Below are positions 58,601-64,000 of a stretch of DNA of 64,000 bases, piece by piece. Every line of letters begins with the position of its first letter. Position 1 is the first letter of the stretch. The notes beneath the pieces were generated by a model. It saw nothing but the letters and a program-made list of their open reading frames with translations, searched no databases and was not told the DNA's origin. This DNA is from Acanthosoma haemorrhoidale (Eukaryota > Arthropoda > Insecta > Hemiptera > Acanthosomatidae): positions 80,925,341-80,989,340 of the forward strand of contig OV884015.1 in the NCBI GenBank assembly GCA_930367205.1, in the 5' to 3' direction. Position numbers and translations under genes: made by a program.

Positions 58601-61082
58601 GTATTTGTCATATTTTTAACAAAAGTAAGATTTAAACCTTACTCAGCTGTAATTCTTCAGCTTGAGACAAATAAAAATCCTGATTTTCAATTGCAGTTAA
58701 TTAACTGATCTAGGACAGCCTCCTGTTTCTTAGTGGGCAGTTAGATAATATTGAGAGAGAACAAATTGTCAAAGGACTGCCAGTGTAATTTTATAACTTA
58801 TTAGAGAGCCATAAGATTGGCCAATAATCTATCATAAGCAGCATATTAACACTGAGCAGGGGGTGGAGAAAAGAAGCATAAGGGGATCCATTTACCTTTC
58901 TTCTATTGTTGCAATCTGCAACTCATAAATCAGATGCACCATAGGAAGGGCACATCCTCTGAAACAGAATGGACAAGAAAAGTAGCTTCTTGCATTTATC
59001 GAACACCTACCTCCATCCATGATTCGTGGAAATATTTGTTTATCAGCCTTTTTACTACTACGCAAAAAAAAAATTGTTCAGAGGCTATGTACTGCTGCAT
59101 TTTTCAGGTAAACTTTATCTTGCCTAAATATTAATTTCAATCTTCATTATAGTGGAGTAAGATACTATACCCTATACTCTGCTTTGTTTTGATGCTGATC
59201 TTATAACCCCTATAACCTATGAATTTAATGTCAGATTTACCCATGCAAATTTGTTTGATTACCATGATGGTGCTTTTATACGGCTAGGAAAAGTATCTTC
59301 ATGCCTTTATACCTCTTGATTCTATAGAAATGCAATCGTAAAAAAACAGAGTGACAACAGTCCCTGAAAATTGCATCAATAAAGTGTTGGAATGTTTGAA
59401 CAATAAATCCAAAATATGATTCAACTCAAATAGTCAGCAGGGTGTTATTATAACAGGTATATTTGGAATATTTTCCTATTCCTCTATTTTTCATAATATT
59501 CCCATACCGATATTTTTTCCCCATGAAGATGGAAGTGACATAATACCATATTCAAGACTCCATAATGATTAGCTAACTTTTCATATGTGGTTTGTTTTGT
59601 TATTTTAGTAGTAAAGTAAGTAGTTTATCAAGCCGATATTAGCTTTATAGGATTTTATTATATTTTTTCCACGGCATAGTAGTGATAGTAGCCCTGTGCT
59701 GAGGGATTTTATTTGCATTTACTTGCTTTATCTAACAAGTATACCACATGTATTAATTCAGGTTAGGTTAAAAAAAATTAAAAATCATTTATACAATTTT
59801 CAACTTATAAAACAACAAAATAGTAACAATGAAATTAAAAATAAAATAATATAAAGGAAGATGAAACCTTAAATATTAATTGCCTTTATTTTGTGCTGAG
59901 TAATACTCACTTCAGACTGTGGTGGGCCAGTCAATTATGTCAATGAATTTGTTGGTGGGTTCTATATTTATTAAGTGATTCTCGTTTAGGTCCATTACAA
60001 TTATTCTCATCAAACTTTCATTATATCTATAAGCTGTTCTGATTCAAAATGTAAGCTAGCAGTTATGTAATAGAGGGTGCCACATTTAAATAACACAACT
60101 GAAAATCTCACGAAAGGTACAAAAGAAAATATTTTTTTTAAATGTGGAATTTCACATAAGTAAATACCATTTCCTACAAAGAAGGATGGAATTTCATAAT
60201 AACCCCATGTTTTGATCATTTTCTTAGTTGTAGAGATAAAAAAAGAGATTCTTTCAAAAATGTGGACGAACATGTTGGATTCATTTCATTTCATAAAAAT
60301 GGCAATCTATGTACAAATAAATAAGATAAAATGTTTTTAAATTATTAATTAAAAAAAAATTAACATACAAGTAATAAATATAATTATGTTTTAGAACGAA
60401 AAGATTTTCCTCATTTATTTTTAGATAAATTATTCTCTTGTATGAAATTTAAGAAATCTAAAATTGTAATTTGAAAAGAATGTCATTTTTTTTTTTATAA
60501 CTCTGCAACTAAAAACATTACCAATGAAGTCGTAATGAAATTCTCAATCTTATTATTGAAAAAAAAAACAGTAGTTATAAACATGAAATTTTAAAACCAA
60601 TTATACCACATAAAAATAGAGCTACACTTGCCATTAGTTCGTTTTAAATGAGACATTCTGGATAAGAAGAGAAAACTAAGGAAAAGCTAGTCGATAATAG
60701 GTTACTAATTAACCACAAGTGATAGTAATATATAATGTATAAATTCTATAGAGCTATAAAGGAATCATTTTTTTCACAAGAGAAAAGTTATAATATGATG
60801 AAAAATGAATGAGATGGGACATCAATTATAATCAAATTTTAGTAACAAGGATTTATGCATCACAATAAATATCAGTGTACATACAAATTTAAAATAAGAC
60901 ATTTCACCAGTTTTATAATATATTAACATTATCAATATCCATTCAGTCTTGGTTACAAAATACCTAGATCAAAACTCAGATGAAAATATGTAATATAAAC
61001 ATATCACAAGATATACATAAGACAAATAAAGGAAAGTTAATAAAAAGAAAAAGAGACAATATTTTTCGATACACGAGAGAGG
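55700..61082. other. Intergenic DNA between convergent genes
   Basis: No gene recognised. A less AT-rich block at about 57840-58370 holds a TATATAGGCAGG string, a (GA)n run near 58181 and a GTGGGAGGAG/CTCCCAC hairpin. It may be a solo LTR or other promoter-bearing repeat, but no second copy is in the window. The right end must hold the 3' UTR of PI31 on the - strand; a - strand AATAAA (TTTATT at 60414) is a candidate poly(A) signal. Confidence 0.5.
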
Positions 61083-61206
61083 TCACATGAACATATCACC
61101 AAATCCTGGGGGAGGGAATTCGTCTGAGCCTGGGGGTCTTCGTGGACGAGGTGGGAAGGTAGGAGGTCCAAACGGGTCAAATCTTGCACCAGGTGGAATC
61201 GAACCC
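61083..61206 (-). CDS. PI31: PI31 proteasome regulator, last exon
   Basis: On the - strand, after a TTTTGAACAG acceptor, this exon reads GSIPPGARFDPFGPP, then a proline/arginine-rich linker, and ends PPPGFGDMFM with TGA at 61085-61083. This is the highly conserved C-terminus of PI31 (PSMF1). The final hydrophobic-acid-aromatic residues match the C-terminal motif by which PI31 contacts the 20S proteasome. The first base completes AGG with the preceding exon. PI31 modulates proteasome activity and, in flies, acts in proteasome transport and protein turnover in the cytoplasm. The gene converges with Shaw. Confidence 0.95.
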
Positions 61207-63135
61207 CTGTTCAAAACAAAAAATATATGTATTTCCTTTATAAATTTATAATCATTTGATACTTACACCTGGGCTAACAACACAAATAGCTTTTCTTGAT
61301 TTATGATAATAATTTAGAGGGTTTTTTCATTTATGCTTGTTAGTTGTCGATTTCTCGAGTACAAAGTTAAGGGGACTAAAGCTTAATATACAGACACCTA
61401 GACACTTACATTTTGACTACAATTAATAAAAAACTAAATAAATTAATTATTACTATGGTGATCTTACTGTCATATATCGCGCCTATGATATCCCCAGAGG
61501 GGATGCCATTTTGATCCTGTTTCTGATTGTCATATTATGGTTAAAGATAAAAAATACTCCTTACTTCCCTTATCCTATAAAAACTCACACAATAGAATTA
61601 GTATTCAGATATGAGGAAAATATGAAATCTCTGTTAACTCAATTATCATACCGGGATCCCACCCCAAGATTCTATATAACAGGAGAGACTACTTTTAAAA
61701 TGATTGTAGGGCATCTACATATATAAGAAAATATCAAATTACCACAACTTAACCTCCTGTTCTCATTCTTCTCCCGTAATGTATACGTGTTAATCTTGGG
61801 AATTCAAATGATATATATTTCTTAATGGATAGATTGAAAGAAAAGGAATAGGTGTTATATTTTAGCAATTAAAAAGAAAATTATTGCATTTTTTTTTTTT
61901 TTAGAAAAAATGTTATACATGCTGCTATGTTTACAAGAAAGTCAACTGGAATGTCATTACCAAAAGCATCTGGGATCATTATCTCAATTAAAAAACAACA
62001 AAAAATAAATAAGCTCTAAAATTATATTCAAGTTACACATTAAGTAAATTAATTAATCATTACATTAAATACAAACAATCTCAAAATTAAGTAACATATC
62101 CATTACATAATTAAATTAAAGTACTTTGAATTATTTGAAATGGTACTTGTGGTAAAATTTAAAACCTGCTTGTGGAGATGCCGCATACTTGCATACTGCA
62201 TGCACCATAATAAGTGCATAACTGACTGAAAGTACACACCACTGTGAAAGTATAACACAACTTATATTATAACTGTTATTAATTTACAAACTTGTATTTA
62301 GTACTGTTATATTACTGAGGTCTTTAGAGTTAAAAACATATAGCATCGGGAGCTGGAGATGAAATAGGCCCTTACTAGCGCTGTAGTGGGAGTTCGTAAG
62401 CACGGTTCTAAACATTCAGATTCCGAGTGTGGGAATCTAAGGGTAGGTAAAAAAACGTCCCCTAAAGCAAGTTGTGAACCGAAAAGAGGAAGACTGAACC
62501 GCTGGAGATGGGGGGAGTGCCACTATTCATGTCTACAGCAAGGAGAATATGTTACTTAAAAGTACCATCCCTTTTACTTACTAATATAACATGCATGATA
62601 TTTCTCAAGATATCCGTAGCAAAAACAATATGCACTTCTTACCTATTAAACTTATTTTCAAACATTCTAATTCAAAGGAATGTGTTGAAAGAAAACCACA
62701 GTCGCTAACTTTAAGGACATAAAGACAGGTCATTTCTGGCATAAGGCAGTATCTATTTTTCAGGAAAAAATTTGGAAGCTCAGTAATATTTGGTAGGAGA
62801 TATGAGTATTGAGCTGAATAATTTTACAACAAAAACCTAGTTCCTCATGATAAGATAAGACATTAGATTCTAGTTTCCCTATATGAAAATTCCTGGCTCA
62901 AGGTTGTCCCATCCTTAGGTTTTTTAAGAAAAACTAACCCCTAAATGGAGATGACTTCAGAGAAACCCTTAGGTATAAAAAAAAATCTAGCAGGGTGCTG
63001 TTTGTAAAATAATAGACTCCTGAAACCCAATTTTACATTTCTATCACAAACTAGGTTTTTACATTTAATGAGAATTTAGTGGCATTGTCAACAATTAAAT
63101 AGTTATTTATAGAGTGCATACAAATAAATATTTAC
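61207..63135 (-). other. PI31: PI31 intron, 1.9 kb
   Basis: AT-rich intron with standard GT-AG ends on the - strand. A less AT-rich patch at about 62340-62515 is unassigned. Confidence 0.8.
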
Positions 63136-63291
63136 CTTGGCAATGGTGGTCCAGGCAATCCTGACGATGGATCAAGTATTCCAGGCCTTTGCCGATTTTC
63201 AAAAGGGTTAAAAATCATACCACCACCTCCACGGCTAAATGGATCAAGATCTGATTGACCCACACGAAGGGGATCTCTTTCAGGATCTGCC
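63136..63291 (-). CDS. PI31: PI31 proteasome regulator, penultimate exon
   Basis: A 156-base exon on the - strand with acceptor GTTTTTTAG and donor GTAAA. It encodes ADPERDPLRVGQSDLDPFSR, then GGGGMIFNPFENRQRPG, ending in PPLPR. The VG(R/Q)SDLDPF(G/S)RGGGMIF block is the signature of the proline-rich C-terminal half of PI31 proteins. The first base completes TGG with the preceding exon and the last two bases pair with the next exon's G, so phases agree on both sides. The region is predicted to be disordered and follows the N-terminal FP domain, which lies outside the window. Confidence 0.95.
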
Positions 63292-63789
63292 CTAAAAAAC
63301 ATAGTATAAATGAAACAGGTATATTAAATGGGTTACACTTCTCCCTTCAGAAAGTCCAAAATAGCCAAAAGAGTGGATGTTAAAAACAAGGAAAATGCAC
63401 TTATGTTCAAAAAGTTTTTAAAACGAAGAATTGTAGAAATTGTCTATTAGAAGAAAAATTAAAGATGATAAGTGAACTATGAACTAGCAGTCAAGAGAGA
63501 ATGTACTGTAGGTCTCACGGGATTTGGGTCGGAGGCGCTCGTGTGTTACAGGATTTAGTGAATAATTTAAATTTAACATCATATAAAACGTATATTTTTG
63601 CTGATGGAAGGGTAAAAATTAAAATTTGAAAAATTATTATTCTGCAATTAGTTTTATAAATAACTTTATAATTTAAAGGTTGGGATATTATGGATAAATG
63701 AGCTAATACAATTGTAGCTAACTGAAAGAACTATTTCACCTTGCCTTTAAACAGTAGCGTAACTGTAGATATAGATGCAGTGTACTTAC
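63292..63789 (-). other. PI31: PI31 intron, 0.5 kb
   Basis: GTAAGT donor at 63789-63784 and TTTTTTAG acceptor ending at 63292 on the - strand. Nothing else recognised. Confidence 0.85.
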
Positions 63790-64000
63790 CAGAACGGGTC
63801 GGACCTTGCTGGACCAGGAGGGCCAACATAGAGAGGATTAGGTATGTCAGCAAATGGAAGAAGTGGGGGAGCTCTTTGTGGCATATTATTCGAATCTGCA
63901 TTAACAACTTGTGTTGTGGCTTCTTTTGTATTTTCATTTCCCATAGGTGCAATCAACTCCTGCTGAATTTTCTTCATTGTTGCTTCATGAGACGGGATCA
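63790..64000 (-). CDS. PI31: PI31 proteasome regulator, internal exon (partial at edge)
   Basis: The - strand frame is open to the window edge. It encodes ...IPSHEATMKKIQQELIAP, a polar stretch, then PPLLPFADIPNPLYVGPPGP and RSDPFW, and ends at a CTG|GTAAGT donor. The in-frame Met at 63977 is probably internal, since coding continues upstream of it and the family's FP domain is still missing. The proline-rich part precedes the glycine-rich block of the next exon, as in insect and vertebrate PI31. The 5' end of the gene lies right of the window. Confidence 0.9.

Noticed and set aside
58934..59134. 66-residue + strand frame as a gene
   Set aside because: No motif, no supporting signals, and the last part is plain AT-rich translation.
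63786..63977. A complete small - strand protein starting at Met 63977
   Set aside because: Coding is open past that Met to the window edge, and the end runs into an intron. It is an internal PI31 exon.

Overview
This window looks like nuclear DNA of an insect. It is AT-rich and intron-rich, with jockey/I-type LINE, gypsy-type, mariner, Tc1-like and tRNA-SINE debris and a nuclear copy of an arthropod-type mitochondrial 12S rRNA. The order (possibly Hemiptera) cannot be fixed from sequence alone. There are no operons, CRISPR arrays or other prokaryotic features, and I saw no convincing new enzymatic system.

Only two host genes are supported, both partial. On the + strand is the 3' part of a Shaw (Kv3-type) voltage-gated potassium channel. 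It has the exon after the T1 domain (25075-25269), one large exon with the whole six-helix core and pore (39285-40221), and two candidate terminal exons (43102-43175 and 48138-48250). Both terminal exons are entered in the same phase and each has its own stop, so they look like alternative C-termini. The T1-coding exons must lie left of the window. At the right edge, on the - strand, are the last three exons of PI31 (PSMF1 family), a proteasome-binding regulator. The two genes converge, with about 13 kb of AT-rich DNA between them. They show no obvious functional link.

Layout: 1-25 kb is a transposon graveyard with a gypsy-like remnant (1.3-3.5 kb), a pogo-like terminus (7.8 kb), two copies of one jockey-type 3' end (10.3 and 20.6 kb), an internally deleted mariner (12.1-12.9 kb), a tRNA-SINE and a GC-rich hairpin cluster (17.1-17.8 kb), and a LINE endonuclease scrap (24.1 kb). 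The 14-kb Shaw intron (25.3-39.3 kb) holds another jockey-type 3' end, a nearly intact RT-RNase H LINE broken by one stop, the 12S NUMT, twin perfect palindromes and a perfect 137-bp tandem duplication. From 40 to 61 kb there are Shaw introns and intergenic DNA with one Tc1-like remnant. From 61 to 64 kb is PI31.

The points most worth a second look are the GC-rich cluster of nested hairpins at 17611-17745, the paired Shaw C-terminal exons, the 12S NUMT and the twin palindromes near 34.95-35.01 kb.
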